A stretch of DNA of 64,000 bases from Streptomyces calvus (GCF_006782915.1 NZ_VCNP01000058.1:124001-188000), one strand, 5' to 3'; counted from the stretch's first letter, positions 54,475-63,734 are shown. The notes: generated by a model not told the origin, from the sequence alone. A program made the numbers and translations.

Positions 54475-55698
54475 ATGACATACGACCTCACCGCGCTGCG
54501 CGCCCGGATTCCCGCCCTGGCCGCCGGCACCGCGCACTTCGACGGCCCCGGCGGCACCCAGACGCCGCAGCCGGTCATCGACGCGATCAGCGCCGCGCTG
54601 TCCCGTCCCCTGTCGATACGCGGCGACGGCCTGCCCGGCGAGCGCAACGCCGAGACCCTCGTCGTCGAGGCCCGCCGCGCCCTGGCCGACCTGCTGGGCG
54701 CCGACCCGGCGGGCATCGTCTTCGGACGCAGCGCCACCCAGCTCACCTACGACTTCTCCCGCACCCTGGCCCGCACCTGGGCACCCGGCGACGAGGTCGT
54801 CGTCACGCGCCTGGACCACGACGCCAACATCCGCCCGTGGGTGCAGGCGGCCGAGCGGGCCGGCGTCACCGTCCGCCGGGCGGACTTCGACCCCGCCACC
54901 GGTGAACTGACCACCGACCACATCCGCGCGGTGCTCTCCGCACGCACCCGGCTGGTGGCGGTCACCGCCGCCTCCAACCTCATCGGGACCATCCCTCCGA
55001 TCGCCGACATCGCCCGGATCGTGCACGAGGCGGGCGCCCTGCTGTACGTCGACGGCGTGCACTACACCGCGCACGCCCGGGTGGACGTCGAGGCGCTCGG
55101 CGCGGACTTCTACGTCTGTTCGCCGTACAAGTTCCTCGGCCCGCACCACGGTGTCCTGGCCGCCCGGCCCGCGCTGCTGGAGACGCTGCGCCCGGACAAA
55201 CTGCTGCCGTCCACCGACGCGGTCCCGGAGCGTTTCGAACTCGGCACACTGCCCTACGAGTTCCTGGCCGGCACCCGCGCGGCCGTCGACTTCCTGGCCG
55301 ACCTGGCCGGGCGGCCGGACGGCAGCCGCCGGGAACGGCTCGGCGCGGCCTTCGAGCGGATCGAGGAACACGAGGGCGTGCTGCGGGACCGGCTGGAGCG
55401 GGGCCTGGCCGCCCTCGACGCGGTCACCGTCCACTCGCGTGCGGCCCGGCGCACCCCGACGCTGCTCCTCACCCTCGACGGCCACCGCACCGAGGACGCC
55501 TACCGCTTCCTCGCCCGGCGCGGCGTCCACGCACCCTCCGGCTCGTTCTACGCCCTGGAGGCCTCCCGCCACCTCGGCCTCGGCGACAGCGGCGGCCTCC
55601 GGATCGGTCTGGCGCCCTACACCGGCGAGGAGGACGTCGACCGCCTCCTGGCGGGCCTGGCCGCCTTCCTGGACCCGGCGGCGGACGCGCATGGGTGA
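54475..55698 (+). CDS. Cysteine-desulfurase-like PLP enzyme (VC1184 subfamily)
   Basis: 407 residues, class V aminotransferase fold. The PLP lysine is in CSPYKFLGPHHG, and YVDGVHYTAHAR carries the cofactor Asp and His. TAHFDGPGGTQTP at the N-terminus marks the VC1184-like subfamily, distinct from IscS and SufS. The usual catalytic Cys loop of true desulfurases is not evident, so the reaction is uncertain. CAGGAG lies 9 bases before the ATG, 52 bases after the transporter gene. It overlaps the next gene by 8 bases. Confidence 0.88.
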   Translation: MTYDLTALRARIPALAAGTAHFDGPGGTQTPQPVIDAISAALSRPLSIRGDGLPGERNAETLVVEARRALADLLGADPAGIVFGRSATQLTYDFSRTLARTWAPGDEVVVTRLDHDANIRPWVQAAERAGVTVRRADFDPATGELTTDHIRAVLSARTRLVAVTAASNLIGTIPPIADIARIVHEAGALLYVDGVHYTAHARVDVEALGADFYVCSPYKFLGPHHGVLAARPALLETLRPDKLLPSTDAVPERFELGTLPYEFLAGTRAAVDFLADLAGRPDGSRRERLGAAFERIEEHEGVLRDRLERGLAALDAVTVHSRAARRTPTLLLTLDGHRTEDAYRFLARRGVHAPSGSFYALEASRHLGLGDSGGLRIGLAPYTGEEDVDRLLAGLAAFLDPAADAHG

Positions 55699-56224
55699 CG
55701 CGGGCGGGGACGGTCTGACCTACGGCTGCCGCGGCGCCACCGCCCCGGACCTCGCCGTCTGGCCGGCCTCCCCGCCCGGTTTCCGGCGGTTCGAGACGTG
55801 CGTGCCGGTCGGACGCGGCGAGGACGTCTGGACGGCCGCCGCGGACGCGGTGCTGCGGTGGGAGGTCAAACGGCGCAGCGGCTTCACGGTCGCCGCGGCC
55901 GACGGGGGCGGCACCGCGGTGCGCGACGGAGGACGGTACACCGTCACCGCGGGCCTCGGCCGGCTCGCCGTCCGGGAGCCGGTCGAGGTCGTCGCCGTGG
56001 TGGACACCGGGGACCGGCGCGGTTTCGCCTACGGCACCCGCCGCGGCCACCCGGTCAGCGGGGAAGAGGCCTTCGTCGTGCACCGCGACGACGAAGGCCG
56101 GGTCTCGTTGACCTTGAGGTCCCTGACCCGGGCGGCGCCGGGCGGCCCCTGGCGTCCGCTCTTCCCCGTGCTGCTCCTGGCCCAGCGCGCCGCCCGGGCG
56201 CGCTACCTGCGCGCCCTGCCGTGA
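55691..56224 (+). CDS. DUF1990 family protein
   Basis: 177 residues. It fits DUF1990: an N-terminal LTYGCRGATAP region, the central WTAAADAVLRWEVKRRSGF, and the C-terminal GHPVSGEEAFVVHRDDEGRVS segment with conserved Gly, Glu and His. The fold resembles ligand-binding helix-grip proteins; function is unknown. The ATG at 55691 lies inside the last codons of the cysteine-desulfurase-like gene (8-base overlap), indicating translational coupling and perhaps a joint role. It ends 7 bases from the convergent acyl-CoA synthetase gene. Confidence 0.85.
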   Translation: MGDAGGDGLTYGCRGATAPDLAVWPASPPGFRRFETCVPVGRGEDVWTAAADAVLRWEVKRRSGFTVAAADGGGTAVRDGGRYTVTAGLGRLAVREPVEVVAVVDTGDRRGFAYGTRRGHPVSGEEAFVVHRDDEGRVSLTLRSLTRAAPGGPWRPLFPVLLLAQRAARARYLRALP

Positions 56225-56231
56225 CGCCCGG

Positions 56232-58148
56232 TCAGGAGTACAGCGCCTCGATCTCCTGCGCGTACGCCTCCTGCGCGGCGCGGCGTTTGACCTTCAGGGA
56301 CGGTGTCAGCAGCCCGTTCTCCTCGGTGAACTCGCCGTCGACCAGGGTGAAGGCGCGGATGGACTCCGCGCGGGAGACGGCCTCGTTGGCGTAGTCGACG
56401 GCCCGCTGCACGTCGGCGCGCATCCGCGGGTCGCGGACCACCTCGGACATCGGGGTGTCGGCGGGCATCTTGCGCACCGACAGCCAGTGGGCGACCGTCT
56501 CGGGGTCGAGGGTGATCAGCGCGGCCACGAACGGGCGGTTGTCGCCGACGACGAGGCACTGGCCGACCGGCGGGCGGCTGCGCAGCCGGTCCTCCAGGAC
56601 GGACGGGGAGACGTTCTTGCCGCCGGAGGTGACGATGATGTCCTTCTTGCGGCCGGTGATGGCCAGGTAGCCGTCCTCGTCCAGAAAACCGAGGTCTCCG
56701 GTGCGGAACCAGCCGTCGTCCAGCACCGCCCCGGTGGCGTCCGGGTTGTTCCAGTAGGAGCCGAAGACGATGCCGCCCTTGACGCACACCTCGCCGTCGT
56801 CGGCGATCCGCACCGCGGTGCCGGGGACGGGCAGGCCGACCGTGCCGGGCCGGGGGGAGAGCGGCGGCACGATGGTGGCGGCGGCGGTGGTCTCGGTCAG
56901 GCCGTAGCCCTCGTAGACCATGACCCCGGCCGCGTAGAAGAAGAGGTTGAGGTCGCGCTCCAGCGGGGAGCCGCCGCTGATGGCGTACCGCACACGCCCG
57001 CCGAGTTCCTTGCGGACCCTGCGGTAGACCAGCAGGTCGTACAGCGCCCAGGCGGCGTACAGGCCCGGGCCGGGGCCCTTGCCGCGGCCCAGGAACCGGT
57101 TGAGATGGGCCTCGCCGAACCGTACGGCGATGCGGTGGGCGCGCTCGAAGGAGGCGCCGCGGCCGAGCTTCTCGGCGGTGGCCCGGCCGGTGTCGTGGAT
57201 CTTCTCGAAGAGGTAGGGGACACCGACCAGGAACGTGGGGCGGAACGCCTTGAGCGCGGGCCTGAGTTCGTCCGGCTTGATGCTCGGGAAGTGACCGATC
57301 TCGATGCGGCCCAGCAGACAGGCGATCTGGATGGTCCGGCCGAGGATGTGGGCGAGCGGGAGGAACAGCAGGGTCGAGGCGACCTGGTCCGTGACCTCCT
57401 TGAAGACCGGGTGCAGCAACTCGACGGTGTTGGCCGCCTCCGCGTGCAGGTTGGCGTGCGTGAGCACGCAGCCCTTGGGCCGTCCGGTGGTGCCGGAGGT
57501 GTAGCAGACGGTCGCGGCGGTGCCGGGGGTGAGCGCCGTACGGCGCTTGGTGACCTCCTCGTCGGCGACGTCCGCGCCGAGCGCCGTCAGGTCGGCGAGC
57601 CCGCCGGCGTCCAGTTCCCACACGCGCGGCGGCGCGGGGTGGACGGCGGTGGCGGTGGTGACGGTGGCGGTGTTCTGCGCGGTCTCCGTGACGACGTACC
57701 GGGCGCCGGAGTCCCGGACGATCCACTCGACCTGCTCCGCGGAGGACGTGGCGTAGACCGGCACCGACTGGCCGCCGGCGGACCAGATCGCGAAGTCCAG
57801 CACCGCCCACTCGTAGCGGGTGCGGGACATCACGGCGACCCGGTCGCCCGGCCCGAGGCCCGCCGCGATCAGCCCCTTGGCCACGGCGGTCACCTCCCGG
57901 GCGAAGTCCGCCGCCGTGACCGGGTGCCAGGTGCCGTGCTGCTCGCGCCGCAGCACCACCGCGTCGGGAGCCTCGGCCGCGTTGGTGTACGGGATGTCGG
58001 CGGTGGTACCGGTGGTCCGCCGGGGCGCGAGAGCCGCCGTGCGCGCCTCCCGCACGGTTCCCCGGGCGTCCCTGACGGTCTCGACTCCGGCGCGGTCGGC
58101 CAGGTCGGTGCGTCGTTTCGCCCGTTTCAGATCCTTGCGTACGCCCAT
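56232..58148 (-). CDS. Long-chain fatty acid-CoA ligase (FadD15-like)
   Basis: 638 residues, AMP-forming acyl-CoA synthetase. It carries YTSGTTGRPKG (AMP motif), YEGYGLTETTAA, the WFRTGDLGFLDEDGYL hinge region and ITGRKKDIIVTSGGKNV. It has a basic ~35-residue N-terminal extension (RKDLKRAKRR). It activates fatty acids to acyl-CoA, probably in primary metabolism or degradation. The ATG at 58148 has GGGAG upstream. A palindrome-rich promoter region lies before it. It is unrelated in context to the PABA-activating domain of the loading PKS. Confidence 0.92.
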   Translation of the reverse strand: MGVRKDLKRAKRRTDLADRAGVETVRDARGTVREARTAALAPRRTTGTTADIPYTNAAEAPDAVVLRREQHGTWHPVTAADFAREVTAVAKGLIAAGLGPGDRVAVMSRTRYEWAVLDFAIWSAGGQSVPVYATSSAEQVEWIVRDSGARYVVTETAQNTATVTTATAVHPAPPRVWELDAGGLADLTALGADVADEEVTKRRTALTPGTAATVCYTSGTTGRPKGCVLTHANLHAEAANTVELLHPVFKEVTDQVASTLLFLPLAHILGRTIQIACLLGRIEIGHFPSIKPDELRPALKAFRPTFLVGVPYLFEKIHDTGRATAEKLGRGASFERAHRIAVRFGEAHLNRFLGRGKGPGPGLYAAWALYDLLVYRRVRKELGGRVRYAISGGSPLERDLNLFFYAAGVMVYEGYGLTETTAAATIVPPLSPRPGTVGLPVPGTAVRIADDGEVCVKGGIVFGSYWNNPDATGAVLDDGWFRTGDLGFLDEDGYLAITGRKKDIIVTSGGKNVSPSVLEDRLRSRPPVGQCLVVGDNRPFVAALITLDPETVAHWLSVRKMPADTPMSEVVRDPRMRADVQRAVDYANEAVSRAESIRAFTLVDGEFTEENGLLTPSLKVKRRAAQEAYAQEIEALYS

Positions 58149-58201
58149 GACGGCTCCCGGTCGCGGCTGATGCTGTCGTGCTGGTGCTGCCGTACTTACT
58201 T

Positions 58202-58230
58202 ACTCGGGAGTCAACTTACTCATGCGTAAG
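58202..58230. promoter_or_regulatory. Palindromic promoter region of the acyl-CoA synthetase gene
   Basis: ACTCGGGAGT (58202-58211) is followed by CTTAC-N6-GTAAG (58215-58230), and ACTTACTC occurs twice in direct repeat (58198-58205 and 58214-58221). The elements lie 54-82 bases before the gene start on the minus strand and overlap TTGACT, a possible -35. A TetR-type fatty-acid regulator site is plausible. Confidence 0.55.
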
Positions 58231-58294
58231 AAGAAGTTTCAATGGCCGGGCCGCAGCCGACCGTCCCTCACCGGCCACGGGTCCTGACACGCCT

Positions 58295-58323
58295 GCGGGG
58301 CCGCCGATGGACGACGGCCCCGC
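58295..58323 (-). terminator. Hairpin after the phosphoesterase gene
   Basis: GCGGGGCCG (58295-58303) and CGGCCCCGC (58315-58323) pair around an 11-base loop, 37 bases past the stop of the minus-strand phosphoesterase gene. There is no T-run. Confidence 0.55.
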
Positions 58324-58359
58324 GAAGGCGGTGGACCACGGCGGACCGTGGCGCGACGG

Positions 58360-60285
58360 TCAGCGCTCCTCGACCACCGTGAACCGCAGCGTCTCGGTGA
58401 AGGAGCGGCCGTGGGAGTCGGTCGCGGTCACCTTGGCGCGGTGGGTTCCCGCCTCGAGGCCGGAGGGCAGTTCCAGCCGCCACAGGTGCATGGTGCGGTC
58501 GGCCACGCTGCCGCCGTTGACCAACTGCTGGGCGGCCGCGTGCGGGTCGGACCACTCCGGACCGATCAGCTGGTCCTCACCGCGGGCCTGCTGGGTGCGC
58601 ACGGCCTCGCGCGCACGGCCGCCGTCGATGCTGACCTTCACCTTCGAGCCGGTGGAGCCCATCCAGAAGTTGGTGGTCAGCCAGGTGGTGCCGGTCAGGT
58701 CGTCCCGGCTGACCACCGTCGGGTCGCCCAGCTCGGGGGCCTCGCCCTGCTTGTCCGCGTTCCAGGCCCGACGGTCGACGTACCACTGCCGGTAGGTGGG
58801 CGAGTTGACGCCGAGCTGCATCTGGACGTCGTCCTTCTCACCGGTGACGGTGAAGCGCTCCTCGAAGGAGTTGCCCTTGATGTCCAGGGTCAGCACGCCC
58901 GGGCGGGCACCGTCACGGCCGACGGCGACCGGGTAGCCCTTGTCCGTCAGCTCCCCGGAGTACCAGTCGCCGGAGATGGCACCGGCGGTGATGTGCGGGA
59001 AGGGCAGTCCCTCGACGCCGAAGAGGTCGCGCCAGCCCTTGAACAGGTCGCCGGTCTTCATGTTCTCGATCGAGTGGGTGTGCCCGGCCACCGAGACGGC
59101 CCTGCGGCCCTCCAGCAGGTCGTAGACCTCGCGGACCTGGTCGACCTGGTGGCGCGCGCTGCCCTCGTCGGCGAACGTCAGCAGCGGGATGTGCCCGGCC
59201 ACGACGACCAGCTTGTCCGAGGGGACCTTCGCCAGGTCCTGCTCCAGCCACTCCAGCTGCTTCTCGTCGAGTCGGCCGTTGTAGGACGGGCTGTTCTCGG
59301 GGTCGTTGCAGTTGGTGTGGCGGCCGTCGGCGTTGTCGACGTCGGGGGTGCACGGGTAGCGCACGGTGTTGAGGGCGATAACGTGCGTCCGGCCGACGTC
59401 GTAGGAGTAGTAGGCCGGGGCCATCTGCGCCCGGAAGGTGTCGAAGGAGTGCTCGGCGGTCTTCGCGTCGAAGTCCAGGTCGTGGTTGCCGGGCAGGAAG
59501 CGCACCGGGCCGTTGAGTTCGGCGGTCAGCCCCTTGACGTCCGGGTACAGGGAGAGGTCGTCGCCCACCACGTCACCGATGAACAGGGCGCCGCAGCCGG
59601 TGTAGTCGTTGCGCCGGGACAGGTCGGAGATGGCTCCGGCGCGGGCGTAGCCGACCTCCTCCTTGTCGTAGGTCTGCAGGTCGCCGGCGATGAGGCAGTG
59701 CTGCTCGCGGTCCTTGGTGGCCCGGCTCTTCACCAGCGGGAAGTTGACGGCCTCGGGCAGCGGGCCGGTGGGCTCGATGCCGCCGTACCGCAGTTCGGGC
59801 GAACCGGCGGGCAGGTGGTTGTAGTGGAACTGGGCGACGTTGTGCTCGTCGACGGGCACCTGGTAGCCGGACGGCTGGGTGATGAAGACCGTCATGTTGT
59901 CGTAGGCGGGCAGCCGGTAGCGGCCGTGGCGGTCGGTGGTCACCACGTCGCGGCCGTTGGAGACCACCACGCCGGCCAGGCCGCGCTCGCGTCCGTCGCT
60001 GCGGCTGTCGCGGTCGCCGTCGAGGAACACCCGGCCGGTGAGCAGCCGTCCTTCGTCGGCGGTGTCCTCGTCGGCGGGCACGACCTCGACTTCGCCCCGG
60101 TAGGCGTTGGCGTCCCAGTCGTTGCTCTCGTGTCTGTCGTTCCGGTCCGCGTGCGCGGCGGTCGCGGGCGCGGCGGTCGCGGTCTGCACGGCCAGGGTGG
60201 TGAGCGTGGAACCTGCGATCGCCATCGCGCCGAGCACCGCGATCCCGGTGCGCATCGGCTTGGACGAGGGGCGAGAGAGTGGCAC
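58360..60285 (-). CDS. Secreted calcineurin-like metallophosphoesterase
   Basis: About 641 residues. A signal peptide (TGIAVLGAMAIAGSTLTTLA, cleavage near the AHA at ~46) is followed by a Cna-B/SdrD-like beta domain (RVFLDGDRDSRSDGRERGL, NGRDVVTTDRHGRYRLP). Then comes a metallophosphoesterase core with AGDLQTYDKEE, GDVVGDD, LPGNHDLDFD, AGHIPLL and GHTHS, and a C-terminal beta domain from about 480. All metal-binding motifs are present. It probably hydrolyses phosphomonoesters or diesters outside the cell. Start choice: GTG at 60285 fits the upstream GGAGG and AGGAG sequences; ATG at 60255 is an alternative. Confidence 0.85.
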   Translation of the reverse strand: MPLSRPSSKPMRTGIAVLGAMAIAGSTLTTLAVQTATAAPATAAHADRNDRHESNDWDANAYRGEVEVVPADEDTADEGRLLTGRVFLDGDRDSRSDGRERGLAGVVVSNGRDVVTTDRHGRYRLPAYDNMTVFITQPSGYQVPVDEHNVAQFHYNHLPAGSPELRYGGIEPTGPLPEAVNFPLVKSRATKDREQHCLIAGDLQTYDKEEVGYARAGAISDLSRRNDYTGCGALFIGDVVGDDLSLYPDVKGLTAELNGPVRFLPGNHDLDFDAKTAEHSFDTFRAQMAPAYYSYDVGRTHVIALNTVRYPCTPDVDNADGRHTNCNDPENSPSYNGRLDEKQLEWLEQDLAKVPSDKLVVVAGHIPLLTFADEGSARHQVDQVREVYDLLEGRRAVSVAGHTHSIENMKTGDLFKGWRDLFGVEGLPFPHITAGAISGDWYSGELTDKGYPVAVGRDGARPGVLTLDIKGNSFEERFTVTGEKDDVQMQLGVNSPTYRQWYVDRRAWNADKQGEAPELGDPTVVSRDDLTGTTWLTTNFWMGSTGSKVKVSIDGGRAREAVRTQQARGEDQLIGPEWSDPHAAAQQLVNGGSVADRTMHLWRLELPSGLEAGTHRAKVTATDSHGRSFTETLRFTVVEER

Positions 60286-60535
60286 TGCTCCTGACACCTC
60301 CGTTGGTCTTCCGCTGAGTTGACGTCGCACTCCTGTGCGGGATGCCGGGCGCGAACACCCGGCGACCGTGACACTGTCCGCCGGAGCTGAACTGCGGGGG
60401 AGGGGAAGGCGAAGGGCCGGAAGACCGTGGGTCTCCATCGGGCCCGAATGCCCGCAGGAGGGGCAGAAGGGACACCGCCGTCGGGCGGGACGCCCGTCCC
60501 GTGCCGCGGGCGGTCTTCGCCGCCTATGCAATGCA

Positions 60536-60587
60536 CCGAACGGAACGCGCCGAACGGTACGCGCCGAACGGTACGCGCCGAACGGGG
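60536..60587. repeat. 14-base tandem repeats in the intergenic region
   Basis: CCGAACGGTACGCG and close variants occur about four times head to tail (60536, 60550, 60564, partial at 60578). The divergent gap from 60286 to 61022 (737 bases) between the phosphoesterase and sensor kinase genes contains nothing else that can be supported; open frames across it lack ribosome sites and continue through the repeats. Promoters for both genes must lie here but are not distinct. Confidence 0.85.
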
Positions 60588-61022
60588 GTTTCGACGCGGC
60601 GGGTCCCTGCTGCCGTGCGGCGCGCACGGCCTGGTGGCACGGGCGACTACCCGGGGGACACCGGTCCCGTCACGTCATGTCCTTGCCTCTTCGGGTGGTT
60701 GACGCCCGCGTCGGCGGCTGTGACGGCGCACACCGGATCCGGAAGAGTGGTGCCTGCACCACCTCGCCAGGGCAGTTGGCCGCATGGACCGGGAGTCACG
60801 GAGCCTCCTACGGTTGTCCCTTGGCGCGCAACCCGGTGGGCGTCGGTACGGCAAGGGAGTTGAGGTGCGGTCGTGTCAGTCGGGGCACCGCCCCGCGCGG
60901 GCCTGGGTGAGCAGGACGACCGGGCCGGCACGCTCCGTCGGCCGGGGCACCGGCCCCGGGACGGACCGCCGGGCGGACGCGGGACGCCGCACCCGGTGCT
61001 CCCGCTCCGGGAGGTGCGCACG

Positions 61023-62291
61023 GTGACGACCGACGACCGTCCGGCGGTCGGACGGCCCGGTCGGCCGACGGCCGCCTCCGCCCGCGCCCGGGCCGCGCTG
61101 GACGCCCTGGAGCACCTCGTCGGCGGCATGGGCACCGGCCTGCTGGCACTGCTCGCGCTGCTGTGGCTGACCCTGACCGCCGTGACCTGCCTCCTCGGGG
61201 TCGGCCTGGTGCTGCTGCCGTCCGCCCTGCACGCGGTGCGGGCCGTCGCCGACCGGGAGCGGGCCCGGCTGTCGCGGTGGGGTCCGGAGCTCATCGGCCC
61301 GGCGCCGCTGCCGGCCGGGCTGCGCGCCGCGCTCGCCGACCGGGCCGTTCGCCGCGAGGCACGCTGGGTGTGCTCCCACGCCACCTACGGCCTGCTCCTC
61401 GGCCTGATCGGAGCGACGCTGCCGCTCAACGCGGCACACGACACCGCCTTCCCGCTGTTCTGGCGGCTGCTGCCGGCGAACGACGCCACCGCCGCGGTGG
61501 GCTGGTGGATCGTGCGCGACTGGCCCGGCGCCCTGCTCGTCAGCCTGATCGGGCTGCTGTGGGTGGCCGTCATCGTGGCCTGCGCCCCCGCGCTCGCCCG
61601 CGGCCAGGCATGGCCCGGACGGCGGCTGCTGAGCCCCGACCCCGGGGCGGACCTCGCCCTGCGGGTCGCCGAGCTCACTGCCACCCGGGCCGCCGCGCTC
61701 GACGCCCACGCCACCGAACTGCGCCGCGTGGAGCGGGCGTTGCACGACGGCACCCAGAACCGCATCGTCGCGGTGACGGTGCTGCTCGGTGCGGCCCGGC
61801 GCGCCCTGTCCCGGAATCCGGAGGAGGCCGACGCCGTGCTGGCGCGCGCCCAGGACGCCGCCGAGCAGGCACTCGCCGAACTGCGGGCCGTCGTCCGCAG
61901 CATCCTGCCGCCTGTCCTGGCCGACCGCAGCCTGCCCGACGCCCTCACCGCCCTGGCCGCCGACTGCCCGGTCCCCTGCCGCGTCGACGCCGACCTGCCC
62001 GGCCGGTGCGCGGCGTCGGTGGAGGCGACGGCGTACTTCGCGGTCGCCGAGGCGCTCACCAACGTCGCCCGGCACAGCGGCGCGGGTGAGGCCGGCGTTC
62101 TGGTGCGCCGGGTGGGCGACCGGCTGTACGTGGAGATCCACGACGACGGCCGCGGCGGGGCGCGCGAGCACGGCGGAACCGGACTCACGGGCATCCGCCG
62201 ACGCGTCGAGGCCCACGACGGAACCCTGCTGCTGGCCAGCCCTCCCGGCGGCCCCACTCTGGTGAAGGTGACCCTGCCGTGCGGATCGTGA
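61023..62291 (+). CDS. Membrane sensor histidine kinase (NarL-type partner)
   Basis: 422 residues. Two pairs of hydrophobic segments lie in the first ~200 residues (LLALLALLWLTLTAVTC, YGLLLGLIGATLP, LLVSLIGLLWVAVIVAC), with no large extracytoplasmic domain. The dimerisation helix has ERALHDGTQN with phosphorylated His241, and the ATPase domain has ALTNVARHS (N box), DDGRGG and GTGLTGIRRRV. This is the HPK7 class. The start is GTG at 61023 with GGGAGG 9 bases upstream. The response regulator gene overlaps its end by 13 bases. The signal is unknown. Confidence 0.9.
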   Translation: MTTDDRPAVGRPGRPTAASARARAALDALEHLVGGMGTGLLALLALLWLTLTAVTCLLGVGLVLLPSALHAVRAVADRERARLSRWGPELIGPAPLPAGLRAALADRAVRREARWVCSHATYGLLLGLIGATLPLNAAHDTAFPLFWRLLPANDATAAVGWWIVRDWPGALLVSLIGLLWVAVIVACAPALARGQAWPGRRLLSPDPGADLALRVAELTATRAAALDAHATELRRVERALHDGTQNRIVAVTVLLGAARRALSRNPEEADAVLARAQDAAEQALAELRAVVRSILPPVLADRSLPDALTALAADCPVPCRVDADLPGRCAASVEATAYFAVAEALTNVARHSGAGEAGVLVRRVGDRLYVEIHDDGRGGAREHGGTGLTGIRRRVEAHDGTLLLASPPGGPTLVKVTLPCGS

Positions 62292-62938
62292 TCGCCGAGG
62301 ACGACGCACTGCTGCGCGAAGGACTCGCGCTGCTGCTGCGCGCCGAGTCGCTGGAGGTGGTGGCCACGGCCGACGACCCCGGCACCTTCCTGGACGCCGT
62401 GGACGCGGGGGAGCCGGACGTGGCCATCGTCGACGTCCGGATGCCGCCCACCCACACCGACGAGGGCATCAAGGCGGCCGTGGAGGCACGGCGCCGCCGG
62501 CCCGGCCTCGCCGTGCTGGTGCTGTCCGCCTACGTCGAGCAGGCCTTCGCCACCGACCTGCTCGCCCAGGGCAGCGCCCGGCTCGGCTATCTGCTGAAGG
62601 AACGGGTCGGACGCGTCGAGGAGTTCCTCGACGCCCTGCACCGGGTCGCCCGCGGCGGCACCGCCATCGATCCCGAGGTCGTCGCCCAACTGCTCGCCCG
62701 CACCCGCCCGGACGACCGGCTGCGGCGGCTCAGCCCGCGCGAACGCGACGTCCTCGCCCTGATGGCGGAAGGGCTCGGCAACGCGGCCATCGCCGAACGG
62801 CTCGTCGTCACCGACGGCGCCGTCCACAAGCACATCCGCAGCATCTTCGCCAAGCTCGACCTGCCTCCCACCGACCGCGCGGACCGCCGCGTGGCCGCCG
62901 TCCTGCACTACCTGGACGACGCCAGACGCCGGGCGTGA
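62279..62938 (+). CDS. NarL/LuxR-family response regulator
   Basis: 219 residues. The receiver domain (1-120) has Asp8/Asp9 acidic pocket, phospho-acceptor Asp52 in AIVDVRMPP, and the Lys of GYLLKERV. The C-terminal LuxR helix-turn-helix (about 150-205) has LSPRERDVLALMAEGL and NAAIAERLVVTDGAVHKHI. The GTG start lies within the end of the kinase gene (13-base overlap, GAAGGTG upstream), so the pair is translationally coupled. Targets are unknown. Confidence 0.93.
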   Translation: MRIVIAEDDALLREGLALLLRAESLEVVATADDPGTFLDAVDAGEPDVAIVDVRMPPTHTDEGIKAAVEARRRRPGLAVLVLSAYVEQAFATDLLAQGSARLGYLLKERVGRVEEFLDALHRVARGGTAIDPEVVAQLLARTRPDDRLRRLSPRERDVLALMAEGLGNAAIAERLVVTDGAVHKHIRSIFAKLDLPPTDRADRRVAAVLHYLDDARRRA

Positions 62939-62944
62939 CACCTC

Positions 62945-62981
62945 GGCCCCCGGAAGCCGGGCCCGGCTTCCGAGGGCCTTT
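62945..62981 (+). terminator. Terminator of the two-component operon
   Basis: A 14-base-pair stem with one mismatch (62945-62958 with 62965-62978, loop GGGCCC) is followed by TTTC, 6 bases after the response regulator stop. It also sits between convergent genes and may serve the azoreductase. Confidence 0.8.
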
Positions 62982-63003
62982 CGGGTTTCGGTGCCGGCCG
63001 GTC

Positions 63004-63654
63004 CTAGGCGGCCAGGCGCCGGGCCAGCTCCTTGGCCCGGGCGGCCGCGTCCTCGTGGGCGCGTTCGCGCGAGCTCTCGAAGAGCGGGACCAGCTCGGCC
63101 ATCGCCGGGTTGTGCGGAGCCATGGTCAGCTCCGGGACGATGAACTCCAGGTCGAGCCCCAGGCCGTCGGCCAGTACCGCCCGCAGGTAGGTCTGGACGT
63201 ACTCGAAGCCCTCCCGGGGCGTGCCCGGAGCGTAGGAGCCGCCGCGGCTGGCGATCACGGTGACCGGGGTGCCCTTGGCGGACTGGCTGTCACCCGCCGT
63301 CCGGCCCATGAGGATCACGTTGTCCAGCCACGCCTTGAGCGTCGAGGGGATCGTGAAGTTGTACATCGGGGCGCCGATCAGCAGCGCGTCCGCCTGCTCG
63401 AACTCCTCGATCAGCCGCAGCCGCTCGGCGAAGGCCGCCGCCTGTCCGGGAGTGTGCGACGCCGGATTTGCGAAGCCCGCGGTGTGGGCGTCGGCCGTGA
63501 TGTGCGGGACGGGGTGCGCGGCGAGATCGCGGTGGATCACGGTGCCCTCGGGGTGCTGCTCCTGCCAGGCCTTGCGGAACGTCTCCGCCACCGCGCGGGA
63601 CGCGGAGCCGGACGCCGGGAACAGGGACGAGTCGATGTGCAGAAGGGTGGCCAT
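63004..63654 (-). CDS. azoR: FMN-dependent NADH-azoreductase
   Basis: 216 residues, flavodoxin-like fold. LLHIDSSLFPASGSASRAV gives the phosphate-binding loop, GAPMYNFTIPSTLKAWLD the FMN contact region, and SRGGSY the third loop. The AzoR family reduces quinones and azo dyes by two-electron transfer. ATG 63654 is chosen, with GGAGAAG 6 bases upstream; ATG 63669 is possible. It diverges from an HxlR-type regulator, an arrangement known for quinone-responsive oxidoreductases. Confidence 0.93.
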   Translation of the reverse strand: MATLLHIDSSLFPASGSASRAVAETFRKAWQEQHPEGTVIHRDLAAHPVPHITADAHTAGFANPASHTPGQAAAFAERLRLIEEFEQADALLIGAPMYNFTIPSTLKAWLDNVILMGRTAGDSQSAKGTPVTVIASRGGSYAPGTPREGFEYVQTYLRAVLADGLGLDLEFIVPELTMAPHNPAMAELVPLFESSRERAHEDAAARAKELARRLAA

Positions 63655-63734
63655 CGGGATCTTCTCCATGGACGCAGGAACGGGGACGCTCGAGCGCCAC
63701 CGCTGAGTTTTCGTATTCGACTATGGATAACACA

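Noticed and set aside
56232..58148. The acyl-CoA synthetase as part of polyene biosynthesis
   Set aside because: It lies 18 kb beyond the last polyene gene, is FadD15-like, and the loading PKS already has its own ligase domain.
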